A stretch of DNA of 64,000 bases from Acidobacteriota bacterium. GTDB lineage: Bacteria; Acidobacteriota; Terriglobia; Terriglobales; Acidobacteriaceae. The stretch covers positions 62,001-126,000 of the forward strand of contig PJLO01000008.1 in the NCBI GenBank assembly GCA_003010405.1, given 5' to 3'. Under the pieces are notes generated by a model. It was not told the DNA's origin, did no database searches, and saw only the letters and a list, made by a program, of their open reading frames with translations. This document shows, one piece after another, positions 35,908-46,524 of this stretch. Positions within the stretch are counted from its first letter, which is position 1. Every line of letters begins with the position of its first letter. Both the position numbers and the translations under genes were made by a program.

Positions 35908-37734
35908 TCACAGTGTTGGCGAATCATCTCTTAATAATGCGCGCCGAATCACCTTCACCGGCGCCACGCCTTGCCTCATGAAAAGGTCGTGAAATTCACT
36001 TGGCTTCGGCGTTCCCTTCTGGTGTTTCGTCCAATCCGCGCGCAGTTTTTGTATCTGCAGCTTCCCCAGCGTGTACATCAGGTAAGTGGGGTCGCCAGCT
36101 CCGCGCTTCACCTCGCGCTTTGCGTTCGACTCTGTTTGGTAGCCTTCTTTCACGAAGAAGGCGGTCGCCTCATCCATTGTCATCGTGCCGGTATGCATGC
36201 GGATGGCGACTACGTACCGGGCATTGCGCAGCAACGCGTACTGCAACTGTCCCAACCGCAATTTCAGGTAGGCTGTGTCCTGCTCCTCGGGTATGCCCGG
36301 GGTGCGTCCATAACCTTCGTCGATCATCATTTGCTCGGTGTAATGAGCCCAACCTTCTATATTTGTCCCGGAAAAGTGTCCGCCGGTACTGCTCAGGTCC
36401 AGGCTGAGAAATTGTCTTATGCGCGAGGGCACATGTTCATTCCACAGATACTGCTCGTAATGCCCTGGAATGACCTCATGGATTGCCGTGCTCGTAACGG
36501 CGCCCCGGTTGAAGGCCGCCATGTATTGTTCCACCTGCGGCGGCGTCCAATTCTTTTCGGGAAGCGTGACATTAAAGAATGCCTCAGTTGCCTTCGTTTC
36601 GAAAGGCCCCGGTGTGTCCATCGAAGCAAAAGTAGTTGCTCGCAAGAACGGCGGTGTCTCCTGCAGCTTTGGCAGAGTTCGCGAAGGCGTGGTAATGATT
36701 GCGTGAGTGTCCGTAAACTCGCGGATGCCTGCCAGCTTATCGCTGAAAGCCTTGAGCAGCTCGCCCGGTTGTGGATGTTCCTTCTCGATCTGCGCCAGCA
36801 GTTGCGGCGGCGTCCTGGTTGGATCGATCAGCTTTGCAACACGCTGAAACTCGTTCTGGTTGCGGTGCAAGTTATCCAGCCCCACCTGTAACAGATGATC
36901 GAGCGGTATATCCACCATTTCTTCGCAGGCGAGTTTCCTGCGCAGGTTTTCCGCGCCCAGTCTGAAATCACCGTTCGAGCGCCGCAGGAGGTCGCTCCTG
37001 ATCCACGCCTCATATTCGCCTAGTGCCGCGAGTACGCCTACGTTCGATCTCGCAAACTCTGCCTGGAGCTTGGCATCTTTCACGTCGCTGAATGCGGAAG
37101 GCACATCCTTTTGAAAGAAATCGACGATGCCGGGCAGTTGCTCCAGCGCGATTTCCGCAAAAATGCGGGGAGGATTTTCCAGATTTGTGCGCGCCTGTTG
37201 CAGCAATGCGGGCATCTGGCGCTCGCGTGCGATCAGCGCCACCAGCCTCACCTCCGGCGGGACAAAGTTGCGCCCCATTAGCAGAAGCGTCGAATCGCTC
37301 AGCACGGAAGAGTAGTAGTCCGGGTTCTTGCGCCAAACCTGTTGAATCTGTAGCTCGAAAATGCGCGACTGCACGAAAGCCAGCAGCATCTCGCGATCGT
37401 CCAAAGCCCAGCGCGACCAGCCTTTGGTGTCGAGCGCCTCAAGCCGCTTTTCGTATTTCCCATAGAGCGCGACCTGCTTTGCAACGCGCACCGCGTCGTA
37501 GCTCTCCATCCGCGTGTCGTACTGGTGAAAGCCTGCCCGCGTGCCAGCGCTGGGCAGGAAATCGAAGAAGGTTGCCATGAACTCGTCGTGCAACCCAGTC
37601 AGGCTCTGGGGATATGTTTCCGGAACTGTGGCCTGTGTCATTGCCGCGCCCGGCAATGCCGCCTCACCATTGTGTTCTGCGAAGGAAAACGTCGAAAGGC
37701 TGACAAGCAGCACTGCGGCGGCAAATCGAATCAT
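35908..37734 (-). CDS. DUF885 family protein (putative metallopeptidase)
   Basis: Secreted protein of about 608 residues from ATG at 37734 (MIRFAAAVLLVSLSTFSFA), which gives a clean signal peptide; the frame is open to 37770. The C-terminal half has a zinc-peptidase-like motif IHEVIPGHYEQYL, with GWAHYTEQMMIDEGYG downstream supplying the likely third ligand. DUF885 proteins are thought to be metallopeptidases; substrate unknown. It lies 36 bases after mfd in the same direction. Confidence 0.85.
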   Translation of the reverse strand: MIRFAAAVLLVSLSTFSFAEHNGEAALPGAAMTQATVPETYPQSLTGLHDEFMATFFDFLPSAGTRAGFHQYDTRMESYDAVRVAKQVALYGKYEKRLEALDTKGWSRWALDDREMLLAFVQSRIFELQIQQVWRKNPDYYSSVLSDSTLLLMGRNFVPPEVRLVALIARERQMPALLQQARTNLENPPRIFAEIALEQLPGIVDFFQKDVPSAFSDVKDAKLQAEFARSNVGVLAALGEYEAWIRSDLLRRSNGDFRLGAENLRRKLACEEMVDIPLDHLLQVGLDNLHRNQNEFQRVAKLIDPTRTPPQLLAQIEKEHPQPGELLKAFSDKLAGIREFTDTHAIITTPSRTLPKLQETPPFLRATTFASMDTPGPFETKATEAFFNVTLPEKNWTPPQVEQYMAAFNRGAVTSTAIHEVIPGHYEQYLWNEHVPSRIRQFLSLDLSSTGGHFSGTNIEGWAHYTEQMMIDEGYGRTPGIPEEQDTAYLKLRLGQLQYALLRNARYVVAIRMHTGTMTMDEATAFFVKEGYQTESNAKREVKRGAGDPTYLMYTLGKLQIQKLRADWTKHQKGTPKPSEFHDLFMRQGVAPVKVIRRALLRDDSPTL

Positions 37735-37770
37735 TTCTAGTCCTCGTCCCGGCCAGCTTTTCAGGAACAT

Positions 37771-40700
37771 TTACGCTGGGGTGGGCTCTGCCTCAAAGCC
37801 TTCCAGAATCTTGCGTAACCCGTTCAATACCTCTTCGGGGCGTGTCGCCTTCAGCGAAAATTTCAGTACTCCCTGGGGTGTAAACACCACGCCCTTGTGC
37901 CTGGCTACCAGTTGCATGATCTTCTGCGGGTCGGCCTCCGCCGTCTGCGTGAACTTTATGCTTACCTGGTCGCGTTTGCGCTCAATGCTGGCAACTCCCA
38001 GCCGCTGGCACTCCAAACGGAGATGCGCATATTGCACGAGGTGCTGCAATGCTGCCGGAGGCTCGCCGTAACGGTCGCGCATCTCGCTGACCACATCGCT
38101 TAGCTGCTTTTCATCCGTGGCGGCCGCCATACGCTTGTAGATGCGCAAGCGCTGGTTCTCTTCATGAATATATTCATTCGGAATGCGAATATTTAGACCT
38201 AGATTCAGCGCGGTATCCAGCGCCTCAGGAACGGGTTCGCCTTTCAACTCGCGAATCATCTGTTCGAGCATGGTGGTGTACATCTCAAAGCCCACGGCTT
38301 CGATATGGCCGCTCTGCTGCCCTCCGAGCAGATTTCCCGCACCGCGCAACTCGAGGTCGAGTGCGGCGATTTTAAAGCCCGCGCCCAGTTCGCTGAATTC
38401 CTTCAGCGCCGCCAATCTGCGCCGTGCCAGGTCGTTCAGTTCGCGATCCGGCGGCACCAGCAGATAAGCGTAAGAGCGCCGGTTCGAGCGGCCAACGCGT
38501 CCGCGTAACTGGTAGAGTTCGCTCAAGCCGTGGCGGTCGGCGCGATTGATAATGATAGTGTTGCAGAGCGGAATGTCGAGTCCGTTTTCAATGATCGATG
38601 TGGCGACTAGGATATCGGCCTCGTGGCGCATGAAGGCCAGCATGACTTTCTCCAGCTCGCCTTCGCCCATCTGTCCGTGGCCTACCAGGATTCGCGCTTT
38701 TGGCGCCAGTTCACGCAGCTTCGACGAAATCTCGAAGATTGACTCGATGCGATTGTGTACAAAATAGACCTGGCCGCCGCGCTCGAGCTCCTGCTCGATG
38801 GCGGAGCGAATCAGCTTTTCATCCCATCCCGCAACTACGGTCTGAATCGCCAGGCGATCGCGGGGCGGAGTTTCAATGACGCTCATGTCGCGCAGTCCGA
38901 GCATGGACATGTGCAGGGTGCGCGGTATCGGCGTCGCCGACAAGGTCAGCACGTCCACTTCCTTGCGCAGTTGCTTGAGCCGCTCCTTGTGCCTCACTCC
39001 GAAGCGCTGCTCTTCATCGATAATCACGAGGCCAAGGTCGGGAAAGCTAATGTCTTTCGAGAGCACGCGATGCGTACCGACGAGAATGTCCACCTTGCCG
39101 TTCTCGACCTTTTCCACGATCTCTTTCTGCTGCTTCGCGGTACGGAAGCGCGAGATCATTTCGATGGTTACGGGAAAGGCGGCGAATCTGCGCTTGAAGG
39201 TCTCGTAATGCTGGAAGGCCAGGACCGTGGTGGGGGCGAGAAGCGCGACCTGCCGGCTGTCATTGACTGCTTTGTAGGCGGCGCGCATCGCCACTTCCGT
39301 CTTGCCGTAGCCCACGTCACCGCAGAGCAGGCGGTCCATCGGCTGCGGAGATTCCATGTCGCGCTTGATATCTTCCACGGCTGCGACCTGATCATCGGTC
39401 GCGTTGTATTCAAAAGCGTCTTCGAACTCGCGCATGAACTGGGTGTCGGCTGAGTATTGATAGCCCTGCGCGGTTTTGCGCTGAGCGTAGAGTTTCAGCA
39501 GCTCATCGGCCATGTCGGCCATGGCCTTTTTCACGCGCGTCTTGGTCTTCACCCATTGCTGCGTGCCAAGCCGGTTCAGCACTATCTGCCCGCCCTCGGC
39601 TGAACGATACTTTTGCACGAGGTCGAGCCGAGTCAGCGGAACGTACAGCCGCGCCCCTTCCGCGTATTCCAGGACCATGAACTCGGACTTCGAGCCGTCC
39701 GCCTGCGGAATCTCGCGCAGGCCCAGATAGCGCCCAATGCCGTGTTCGACGTGAACAACGTAGTCACCTACGGCCAGGTCGCGGAAATCCGATAAAAACG
39801 CAGAGGTCTTGGATCGCGGCCTCTGCTGCCGTGCGGCACCCGCCTCAGACTCGTCAAAAATATCGTTGGCACCGAACAGCACCAGCTTCGCGTCCGGTAG
39901 CGCCACCCCGGCCGGGACGTAGCCGCATACAAGGGCCGTTGCCGCGCTCTCGTCGTTAAAGCAGGCGGCTTCTTCGCTGATTGCCGATGGCTTGTTTCGT
40001 GTGCCGAGGCGGTAGGGCACTTGGTACTCGTTGAAAATGTCCGCGAGCCTTTCCAACTCGCCCATCGAGCCCGCGACCAGCAATACACGCTCACCCGCTT
40101 CGGAGAGCTTTTTTACTTCCTCCAGCAGCTTCGGTATCGCACCGTGAAAGCGCGGGGTCGGACGCGAACTGAATTGCAGGAGCTCCGCGCCGCCGCTTGT
40201 CTCCAGCCCTAGTTGCTCTACATCCAGCCCCTCGGTCTGCGCCACGCGCTCGCGCCACACTTCGGGAGTCACGTACAGCTCCTCCGGGCGTACCAGGATG
40301 CCTATGCCGCTGTGCTCATGCGCATCGACCAGCCGCTGCCACCAGGCATCGTGATCCTCGGCCAGCCTCTCCGGTTCATCCAGCACGACGGCGGCCTCTG
40401 GTATCAGGTCGAAGATCGTGTTCTCCGCGCCCGCTACTGGGGCAAAAAATTCCCAGCCGGGAAACACCGTTACTCCGCCTGCTTTTGCGGCATCTTCGAG
40501 CGCTTCCTCGGTGCCGCGAACCCGTCTTCCGCTGAGCCTTGCATTTATCGTCGCCAGCAACTCTTCGGTCACCGGAGTCTCGGTCAGCGGCAGGAGCACG
40601 ATCTCGTCAAGCCCGGTGGCGGATCGCTGCGTCACAGGATCGAAGCGTCTCATCGACTCCACTTCGTCGCCGAAGAGTTCAATGCGCACCGGGCGATCCA

Positions 40701-41295
40701 TCTCCGGGGAATAGACGTCCAGAATGCCGCCGCGCTGCGCATACTCGCCCTGCTGCTCCACTATGTCCGTCTGGCGGTAACCGACGACATTGAGGTGCTG
40801 CACCAGGCTTTCCAGATCCAGCCAGTCTCCCTTGCGCACCGTCCGGGCCAGGTCGCGGTAATACTCGGCGTCGCGGAGGCGAATCGTGGTGGCGGCAAAG
40901 GGCGCAACCACCAGCGATGCCGTTCCGCTGGCGATGCGCCAGAGCGCACGCGCGCGCATCTCCTGAATCTCAGGATGTGGAGAAAGGTTTTCGAAGGGAA
41001 GCACGTCCCGAGCCGGAAAGTAGGCCACCGAGTCGGGCGTGGCCACGCCGGTCATCTCGCAGAGGCTTTGCAGGAGCGGCAGCAGCTCTTCAGCCGTGCG
41101 GTTATCGCTCACCAGCAGCAGCAGAGGCCGAGCCGAAGCCCGATGCAGCAGTGCATAATGCAGCGCACGCGCGGTGGGAGTAAGGCCGGAGACACGAATG
41201 CGCCCCGCGCCTCCCTTCAGATGGGTTGCAGCACGTTGAAAACTCGAGGTAAGCTCGACGCCCGCGAGCAGCTCGCGGACGAAAGGGAGGATCAT
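37771..41295 (-). CDS. mfd: Transcription-repair coupling factor
   Basis: Removes stalled RNA polymerase and recruits UvrA. 1174 residues: UvrB-like N-terminal part (SVAYFPARDVLPFENLSPH), the CarD-like RNA polymerase interaction domain (VGDYVVHVEHGIGRYLGL), the translocase with Walker A GDVGYGKTEVAMRAA, DEEQRFGVRHKERLK (motif II), TLSATPIPRTLHMSM, QLRGRVGRSNRRSYAYLL, and the C-terminal TRCF domain. Length and order match the family. Confidence 0.96.
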   Translation of the reverse strand: MILPFVRELLAGVELTSSFQRAATHLKGGAGRIRVSGLTPTARALHYALLHRASARPLLLLVSDNRTAEELLPLLQSLCEMTGVATPDSVAYFPARDVLPFENLSPHPEIQEMRARALWRIASGTASLVVAPFAATTIRLRDAEYYRDLARTVRKGDWLDLESLVQHLNVVGYRQTDIVEQQGEYAQRGGILDVYSPEMDRPVRIELFGDEVESMRRFDPVTQRSATGLDEIVLLPLTETPVTEELLATINARLSGRRVRGTEEALEDAAKAGGVTVFPGWEFFAPVAGAENTIFDLIPEAAVVLDEPERLAEDHDAWWQRLVDAHEHSGIGILVRPEELYVTPEVWRERVAQTEGLDVEQLGLETSGGAELLQFSSRPTPRFHGAIPKLLEEVKKLSEAGERVLLVAGSMGELERLADIFNEYQVPYRLGTRNKPSAISEEAACFNDESAATALVCGYVPAGVALPDAKLVLFGANDIFDESEAGAARQQRPRSKTSAFLSDFRDLAVGDYVVHVEHGIGRYLGLREIPQADGSKSEFMVLEYAEGARLYVPLTRLDLVQKYRSAEGGQIVLNRLGTQQWVKTKTRVKKAMADMADELLKLYAQRKTAQGYQYSADTQFMREFEDAFEYNATDDQVAAVEDIKRDMESPQPMDRLLCGDVGYGKTEVAMRAAYKAVNDSRQVALLAPTTVLAFQHYETFKRRFAAFPVTIEMISRFRTAKQQKEIVEKVENGKVDILVGTHRVLSKDISFPDLGLVIIDEEQRFGVRHKERLKQLRKEVDVLTLSATPIPRTLHMSMLGLRDMSVIETPPRDRLAIQTVVAGWDEKLIRSAIEQELERGGQVYFVHNRIESIFEISSKLRELAPKARILVGHGQMGEGELEKVMLAFMRHEADILVATSIIENGLDIPLCNTIIINRADRHGLSELYQLRGRVGRSNRRSYAYLLVPPDRELNDLARRRLAALKEFSELGAGFKIAALDLELRGAGNLLGGQQSGHIEAVGFEMYTTMLEQMIRELKGEPVPEALDTALNLGLNIRIPNEYIHEENQRLRIYKRMAAATDEKQLSDVVSEMRDRYGEPPAALQHLVQYAHLRLECQRLGVASIERKRDQVSIKFTQTAEADPQKIMQLVARHKGVVFTPQGVLKFSLKATRPEEVLNGLRKILEGFEAEPTPA

Positions 41296-41398
41296 TACCC
41301 AGTTATTCTATCAGGACGCGAACGTGCTACGGTTCAAACCAATTTCTGAGCAAAAGGCCTTGACTCAGCTCTGCCCGAGAGTCATTCTGACTGGCGCT

Positions 41399-41965
41399 AT
41401 GTCGGAGAAAATAAGTTACTCGCTTTCGGATTCGGAGCTCCTCAATTATTCGCGCGAGCATCTGCTCCACGAACTCCAGATCTTTTGGTGGCTTACTAAA
41501 GAGCTTCCCACAAAGCCGAACGGCTTTGAGTTGTCTGCGTTGCTGGAGTCCTTTGCAATACATTTCCGCAATTTGGTTAATTTTCTTTATCCCGAATCAC
41601 TACGGCGCGGTGACGTAACGGCGGCGGATTTCTGCGAATGTGGTTGGCATCTTGGGAAGATTCCAGATGACCTCAAATCCGCACGTGAACGGGCAAACAA
41701 AGAAGTCAGCCACATCACCTGCGAGCGGAAGACGGGCGACGACCCGAACAAACCTTGGGATGTTAAAGCGCTCTTCGATAAGATTGACGATAAGGCAAAA
41801 GAATTCGCTGACGCGGCTTCCGAAAAGAAGTTGCATCGAAAGGTTGTGGAGTGGCTACGCGCGACACCCTCCATGAAGGAGAGCATGTTGGCAGTTGCTT
41901 CCACGATAAAGACGAACACTGTAACCCAAACCAATACCTTCAGTTGTGAGCCGCCTGGGCAGTAA
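41399..41965 (+). CDS. Hypothetical protein, HEPN-like features
   Basis: Product of 188 residues from ATG at 41399 (MSEKISYSL); the frame is open to 41324. All-helical by composition. The segment LESFAIHFRNLVNFLYPE recalls a family of small helical proteins with an H.RNL..F pattern, but the RX4-6H signature of HEPN RNases is not complete. Function unknown. Lone gene, divergent from mfd. Confidence 0.55.
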   Translation: MSEKISYSLSDSELLNYSREHLLHELQIFWWLTKELPTKPNGFELSALLESFAIHFRNLVNFLYPESLRRGDVTAADFCECGWHLGKIPDDLKSARERANKEVSHITCERKTGDDPNKPWDVKALFDKIDDKAKEFADAASEKKLHRKVVEWLRATPSMKESMLAVASTIKTNTVTQTNTFSCEPPGQ

Positions 41966-42019
41966 CCTTTCGGGCTTGGAAGTCTATCGCGGTATTCTCC
42001 TGCCCGGAAGACCTAGGCC

Positions 42020-43411
42020 CTAAAGATCTATGTGCAGCCGCAGTCCTGGGACCACCACTGGACCGCGGTCGCGGTTATAGCCCGGATTCCAGATGCGCTG
42101 CAGGTCCACGCTCAGAAAAATTCCGCGCCAAGCGTGAAACGTGTAGTAGCCCTCGAAGATTGTCTCCCGCCCGTAACGCAAGTTGCCGTCGCCCAACAGG
42201 AAGCCAATGCCGCCATTTTGCAGGTATTCCTGATGCGAGGCTGAGATTCCATTTGTCGCCACCGCCGCGCCTACCTTGTCCAGCTTACGATGCCAACGCG
42301 CGCCCGCTACATCCGCACCGAACGCAATTGTGGAATCCACCTCAGTGTAGGCATAGGATTCATGCTGGCCTTCGTTCCAGCCCAGGCGTAAAAAGGCACG
42401 CACATCCTTTGGCAATTCCTGCTGAGCGTTGAAGCCGAAACCGTACTTCACCGTGCCCTGTCGCCTTGTGTTTTCAATCTTTGGAGTCGGGTCGATGCCG
42501 GCTTTGTATCGAGCGACCGCCTGCTGATAGTCCCCCATGTTGGCGTGGTTCTCGTAGGCCAGCAGTCGAATGGTGGTCTTGCGATCTTTCAGCAGCGTGG
42601 GACGCAACTCCAGTTCGTAATTCTCCGCGCGGGCGCGCCGCAGGTTCCAATCAAGGTCGGTTCCGTTGGCAGTTTTCGGCAGCAGCAGTTCGCCAAAGCG
42701 AAAGCCCCAGCGTGCGCTTTGGTACTCGGCCACGATGCCATAAGTGTAGCCGCGAGTATCGGCTGCGTAGTCATACGCGCCGTTTGCGTCCACTGTCCAG
42801 TTCAGAAATTGCAGGTGGCTGTCGCTCCCGACTTCGTTTACATCGAAAAAATCTACCGTGCTCATCTTGCCTACGCGAAAATCGAGTCGGCGTGCGGGGG
42901 CGCTGGTGGCCAGGGAAAGAGGACCGCGTTCCAGTTTCACGTCTTCTTTGGACAATCGTACGGTCTGATGAAAGATTGCTCGCGCCAGGTAGGGAGCCTG
43001 ACCGAGAGTGGGGTTGCGCACCACGTCCAGATTGGTAAATCCCGCCATACCCAGCGCGTCGCTCAGCCCGCGTCCGCCGGACGATTCCACGTCTACGAGC
43101 GCCTCAGCGCCGCGCCAGGGCTGATAGCCAAGATAGAGCGTTTCCACGTTGGAGGTCGCATGTTCGCCATTGGAGTGAAGACTGTTGACCCCGCTGTAGG
43201 TCGAGTGAAACTCGGGATGCGCCTGGAAAACTATGTTGACCTGACCGCTCACCCACCACCGGGCCGTCTGCGAATGAGGGAACATGGTGGCAATTTCGTC
43301 TTGGGCTTCGGGAGCTTCGGGCGCGGGTTGTTGCGCGGCACACAGCAGCGGAAGCGCCAGGGCGCAGAACAACACGACGAGTTGGGTGAAAAAAAATAAC
43401 TTCTTGGGCAT
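42020..43411 (-). CDS. OprB-like carbohydrate porin
   Basis: Outer-membrane protein of about 463 residues from the ATG at 43411 (MPKKLFFFTQ), whose signal peptide ends near LLCAAQ; the frame extends to 43471. Beta-strand-rich throughout with an ending typical of barrels (GLRLHIDL). Pattern ARWWVSGQVNIVFQAHPEF, GAEALVDVESSGGRGLSDALGMAG and LRLGWNEGQHESYAYTEVD fit the carbohydrate-selective porin OprB family. Substrate unknown. Confidence 0.8.
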   Translation of the reverse strand: MPKKLFFFTQLVVLFCALALPLLCAAQQPAPEAPEAQDEIATMFPHSQTARWWVSGQVNIVFQAHPEFHSTYSGVNSLHSNGEHATSNVETLYLGYQPWRGAEALVDVESSGGRGLSDALGMAGFTNLDVVRNPTLGQAPYLARAIFHQTVRLSKEDVKLERGPLSLATSAPARRLDFRVGKMSTVDFFDVNEVGSDSHLQFLNWTVDANGAYDYAADTRGYTYGIVAEYQSARWGFRFGELLLPKTANGTDLDWNLRRARAENYELELRPTLLKDRKTTIRLLAYENHANMGDYQQAVARYKAGIDPTPKIENTRRQGTVKYGFGFNAQQELPKDVRAFLRLGWNEGQHESYAYTEVDSTIAFGADVAGARWHRKLDKVGAAVATNGISASHQEYLQNGGIGFLLGDGNLRYGRETIFEGYYTFHAWRGIFLSVDLQRIWNPGYNRDRGPVVVPGLRLHIDL

Positions 43412-43579
43412 AACAAAACTGGAGGGAAATGCAAGTACCTCCTTTTCTCTCATCCAGCCTGGCCGGAACACAATAGTAGGATGATGAAAAATTGGTTAAG
43501 CGGAAGGAAAACGAATTTGAAATCAGAATTCCCATTCCGTATAACTTCGTTTGTGGCCAGTGTGGCGCAACGGGAAAAC

Positions 43580-45151
43580 CTACTGGGTTGCGCCTTTGCC
43601 AGCTTCCGGCGGCCTCGTTCCGGCTATGTATGAGGTCAGGCGTTCGCGAAGCTGCTCCAGTAACTCCCAATCTTTGCGGAAGAACGTGATGGTTGCGCGG
43701 TCTTTCGGCTTTTTGCGCAACTCGGCATCCACCCGCGACAGAGCCAGCAGATAGCCCAATTTCACGTCCGAAGCCGTTTCCGTCAAAGTGTTTGCGCTCA
43801 GCCCAACCTTCGGTTGTGATTCGCCGTTCCGGGCATTGAGCCACATGCCGCCTTTCTCATCCAGAGTGATCCAGCTTTTCGAGGCCACATGGCTTGCGAG
43901 ATTCCGGAAATTATCCAAACTGCTTATGTAGCCCCGCTCAACTGCTTCGGCCTCATATCGCCGGACGCTCGCTTCATAACCGAACCAATCTTCCTGAGCG
44001 CCGAGGGCATCCAGTCGCGCAAACCGGATCTTCTGGTTCAGTTCCTCTTCCTGATCTCTGTCTCTTTTTGCTTGAGCCTCTCGCAGTTCGGCTTCCAGCG
44101 TGATCACTTCGCCCGATGGCCTCCGTTGCAATTCCCGCTCCGGATCGAATCTGCCGGTGATTGCGTAGATCGTGCCGAAGGCCGAAAGTAATCGCCACCG
44201 GTTGGCGCGGCAGAGTTCCTCGGTTCCCTTGCGATTGTCCTGGCTTGGCGCATACTCGCCGGGAATCTGGGAAAAACGAACAACCTGGAACTCCAGTTCG
44301 GGATGCTTAGCCCCGTAGCGGGCAAAAGATTTTGCAACTGCCTTGGGACCTGTCGCCCCGAAGTCGTTGATGCGGTCCGCCTTTGCCGCCCCAGGAAAAT
44401 AGGAATTCACTACGTCGCGCGCAAAGCTCGCGCAATTATGGTTGTACCCGTTATAGCGATTTTGATTCTTGGCGGAGTTGTACTTCTCAACGAGTTTGCG
44501 GTCCTGTGCTTCGGTGGTCTTTGCCTTGAACAGGTAAACGTCGCGCAAAAAGACCGTGCCCACCGTGTCACGCCAATAAGCCCTGGGATTTGTCGCGCAT
44601 CTTCCGGTACACACGCTTGTCAGATATTTCTGGCGATAACGGTCCTGCAGAATCCAGCGCACCATAGGGCTGGCGTACAAGGGGCGCGCCGATTCGTCCT
44701 CCACGCCGTAGAGGTAGACATTCAGCGGAATCGCGTTCCACTCGTACGGACGGTCTTCGCCAAAGCTGGGATAATTGGTGAGGACGACTCCGTTCTCGTC
44801 GGGTCGGCATAGACGTAACTTCACCGGAGAGGCCGCGCAGACTCCAGACAGGTACACGGCCGAATGTCCCGCTCCGGTCCATTGCGATGCGCCAACTTTC
44901 AAAGCTTCGTTCAGAAACAGGCCCACGTCTGCGTGCATGGAGCCGCAGAGCGCGGCCAGCAGCACTGCAAATCCCGCCAGTCGAATTAGCGAGTATGGCA
45001 GTTTCCGTATTTTCTTACTTTTTTGATTAGATCTCTGATTGGGCTGTACTTCTTCTGGCCGCCCCAGCTCTGTGATAACTTTCACACGCCTGTTTCCGAT
45101 CTTTGCTATGTTTGAAAGGCGCAAACTCCTATTTTGCGGAGCTACTCTCAT
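43580..45151 (-). CDS. DUF4105-like secreted protein
   Basis: Product of up to 523 residues. A hydrophobic segment at about 57-72 (IRLAGFAVLLAALCGS) looks like a signal peptide, which means the true start is probably inside the first 50 codons (a GTG at 45082 is one option). The central QNRYNGYNHNCASFARDVVN carries an HNC motif typical of papain-like or NlpC/LRAT-like enzymes including DUF4105. The C-terminal third is coiled, charged helix. Divergent from hemL by 32 bases. Confidence 0.65.
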   Translation of the reverse strand: MRVAPQNRSLRLSNIAKIGNRRVKVITELGRPEEVQPNQRSNQKSKKIRKLPYSLIRLAGFAVLLAALCGSMHADVGLFLNEALKVGASQWTGAGHSAVYLSGVCAASPVKLRLCRPDENGVVLTNYPSFGEDRPYEWNAIPLNVYLYGVEDESARPLYASPMVRWILQDRYRQKYLTSVCTGRCATNPRAYWRDTVGTVFLRDVYLFKAKTTEAQDRKLVEKYNSAKNQNRYNGYNHNCASFARDVVNSYFPGAAKADRINDFGATGPKAVAKSFARYGAKHPELEFQVVRFSQIPGEYAPSQDNRKGTEELCRANRWRLLSAFGTIYAITGRFDPERELQRRPSGEVITLEAELREAQAKRDRDQEEELNQKIRFARLDALGAQEDWFGYEASVRRYEAEAVERGYISSLDNFRNLASHVASKSWITLDEKGGMWLNARNGESQPKVGLSANTLTETASDVKLGYLLALSRVDAELRKKPKDRATITFFRKDWELLEQLRERLTSYIAGTRPPEAGKGATQ

Positions 45152-45183
45152 TGTAGACCAGCTCTGCTTTCGGTCGGTTCCTC

Positions 45184-46485
45184 GTGTCCAGAAAACTCGA
45201 TCTCTCGCATTCTTTGCAGCAGCGTGCCGAAAAATTCTTTCCCGGCGGCGTCAACTCTCCGGTCCGCGCATTTCGCGCCGTCGGCGGCGAGCCGCCCATC
45301 ATCGTCAGTGGCAACCGCGCACGCATGACCGACGTTGATGGGAATCAATACATCGATTACGTGCTTTCCTGGGGGCCTTTGCTGCTGGGCCATTGCGCTC
45401 CGGAAGTCGTCGGGGCCGTGATTGAGGCCACCCGCAAAGGCACAAGCTTCGGGGCTTCCACGCCATCCGAGGCCGATCTTGCCGAAGAGGTCATCAAAGC
45501 GTTTCCCTCGATGGAAAAGGTACGCTTTGTCTCCAGCGGAACCGAGGCCACAATGTCGGCCATCCGCCTTGCGCGCGCTGCCACCAATCGCAAATACATT
45601 GTGAAATTTGAAGGCTGCTACCACGGCCACAGCGACGCATTGCTGGTGAAGGCCGGCTCCGGCCTGGCTACATTCGGAATTCCGGGTTCGGCCGGAGTTC
45701 CTGAAGAATTTGTGAAGTTTACTCTGGCGCTTCCCTATAACAACGTTGCCGCGCTGAAAGAAGCTTTCCAGAAGTTCCGGGGCCAGATAGCCTGCGTCAT
45801 CATCGAACCCGTAGTCGGCAACATGGGCTGCGTTCCACCGAAGCCGGGATACCTGGAGTCGGTTCGCTCGCTGACACAGCGGGAAGGAACCCTGCTGATT
45901 CTGGACGAGGTGATGACGGGGTTCCGCGTCAGCTACGGCGGCGCGCAGGAGCTCTACGGCATCAAGCCGGACCTGACGACACTGGGCAAGGTGATTGGCG
46001 GAGGATTGCCGGTAGGCGCTTACGGCGGCTCAGCGGCGCTCATGAACCAGGTCGCGCCTCTCGGCCCGGTTTATCAGGCCGGAACTCTCAGCGGAAATCC
46101 ACTGGCGATGGCAGCAGGACTGGCCATGCTGAGAACCCTGAGCGCTGGACGCGAGACAATCTATCCCCGCCTCAATACGCTATCGGAAAAACTTGTCGGG
46201 GGAATCACGGGAGCTGCTCGCGAAGCGGGAATTGCCGTCAATGCCAACCAGGTTGGCAGCATGTTTACCTGGTTCTTCACCGATCACGAGGTCTTCGACT
46301 GGAACACGGCCGCCACCTGCAACACGGAACTCTTTGGCCGGTTTCATCGCGGCATGTTGGATGCGGGTGTTTGGTTGCCAGCCTCGCAGTTCGAGGCCGC
46401 CTTCCTCAGCACGGCTCACACGGAAGAGGATATTGATGCCACAATCGCCGCCGCCCGGAAGGTCTTCGCCGCAATCCGGGCTTAG
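45184..46485 (+). CDS. hemL: Glutamate-1-semialdehyde 2,1-aminomutase
   Basis: PLP enzyme making 5-aminolevulinate in the C5 tetrapyrrole pathway. 433 residues from a GTG start. Motifs: [49 protein letters not shown] and the PLP-lysine [17 protein letters not shown]. No other hem gene in this window. Confidence 0.95.
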   Translation: MSRKLDLSHSLQQRAEKFFPGGVNSPVRAFRAVGGEPPIIVSGNRARMTDVDGNQYIDYVLSWGPLLLGHCAPEVVGAVIEATRKGTSFGASTPSEADLAEEVIKAFPSMEKVRFVSSGTEATMSAIRLARAATNRKYIVKFEGCYHGHSDALLVKAGSGLATFGIPGSAGVPEEFVKFTLALPYNNVAALKEAFQKFRGQIACVIIEPVVGNMGCVPPKPGYLESVRSLTQREGTLLILDEVMTGFRVSYGGAQELYGIKPDLTTLGKVIGGGLPVGAYGGSAALMNQVAPLGPVYQAGTLSGNPLAMAAGLAMLRTLSAGRETIYPRLNTLSEKLVGGITGAAREAGIAVNANQVGSMFTWFFTDHEVFDWNTAATCNTELFGRFHRGMLDAGVWLPASQFEAAFLSTAHTEEDIDATIAAARKVFAAIRA

Positions 46486-46524
46486 GCGATCAAGGTCGAG
46501 CGATAGAGAATTTCAGGCGCGCCT

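Noticed and set aside
41399-41965. HEPN ribonuclease
   Set aside because: Helical with an H.RNL..F string but no complete RX4-6H catalytic motif; left as unknown.
43580-44198. Open plus-strand frames across the DUF4105-like gene
   Set aside because: They are shadows of the minus-strand gene, without ribosome sites or recognisable domains.
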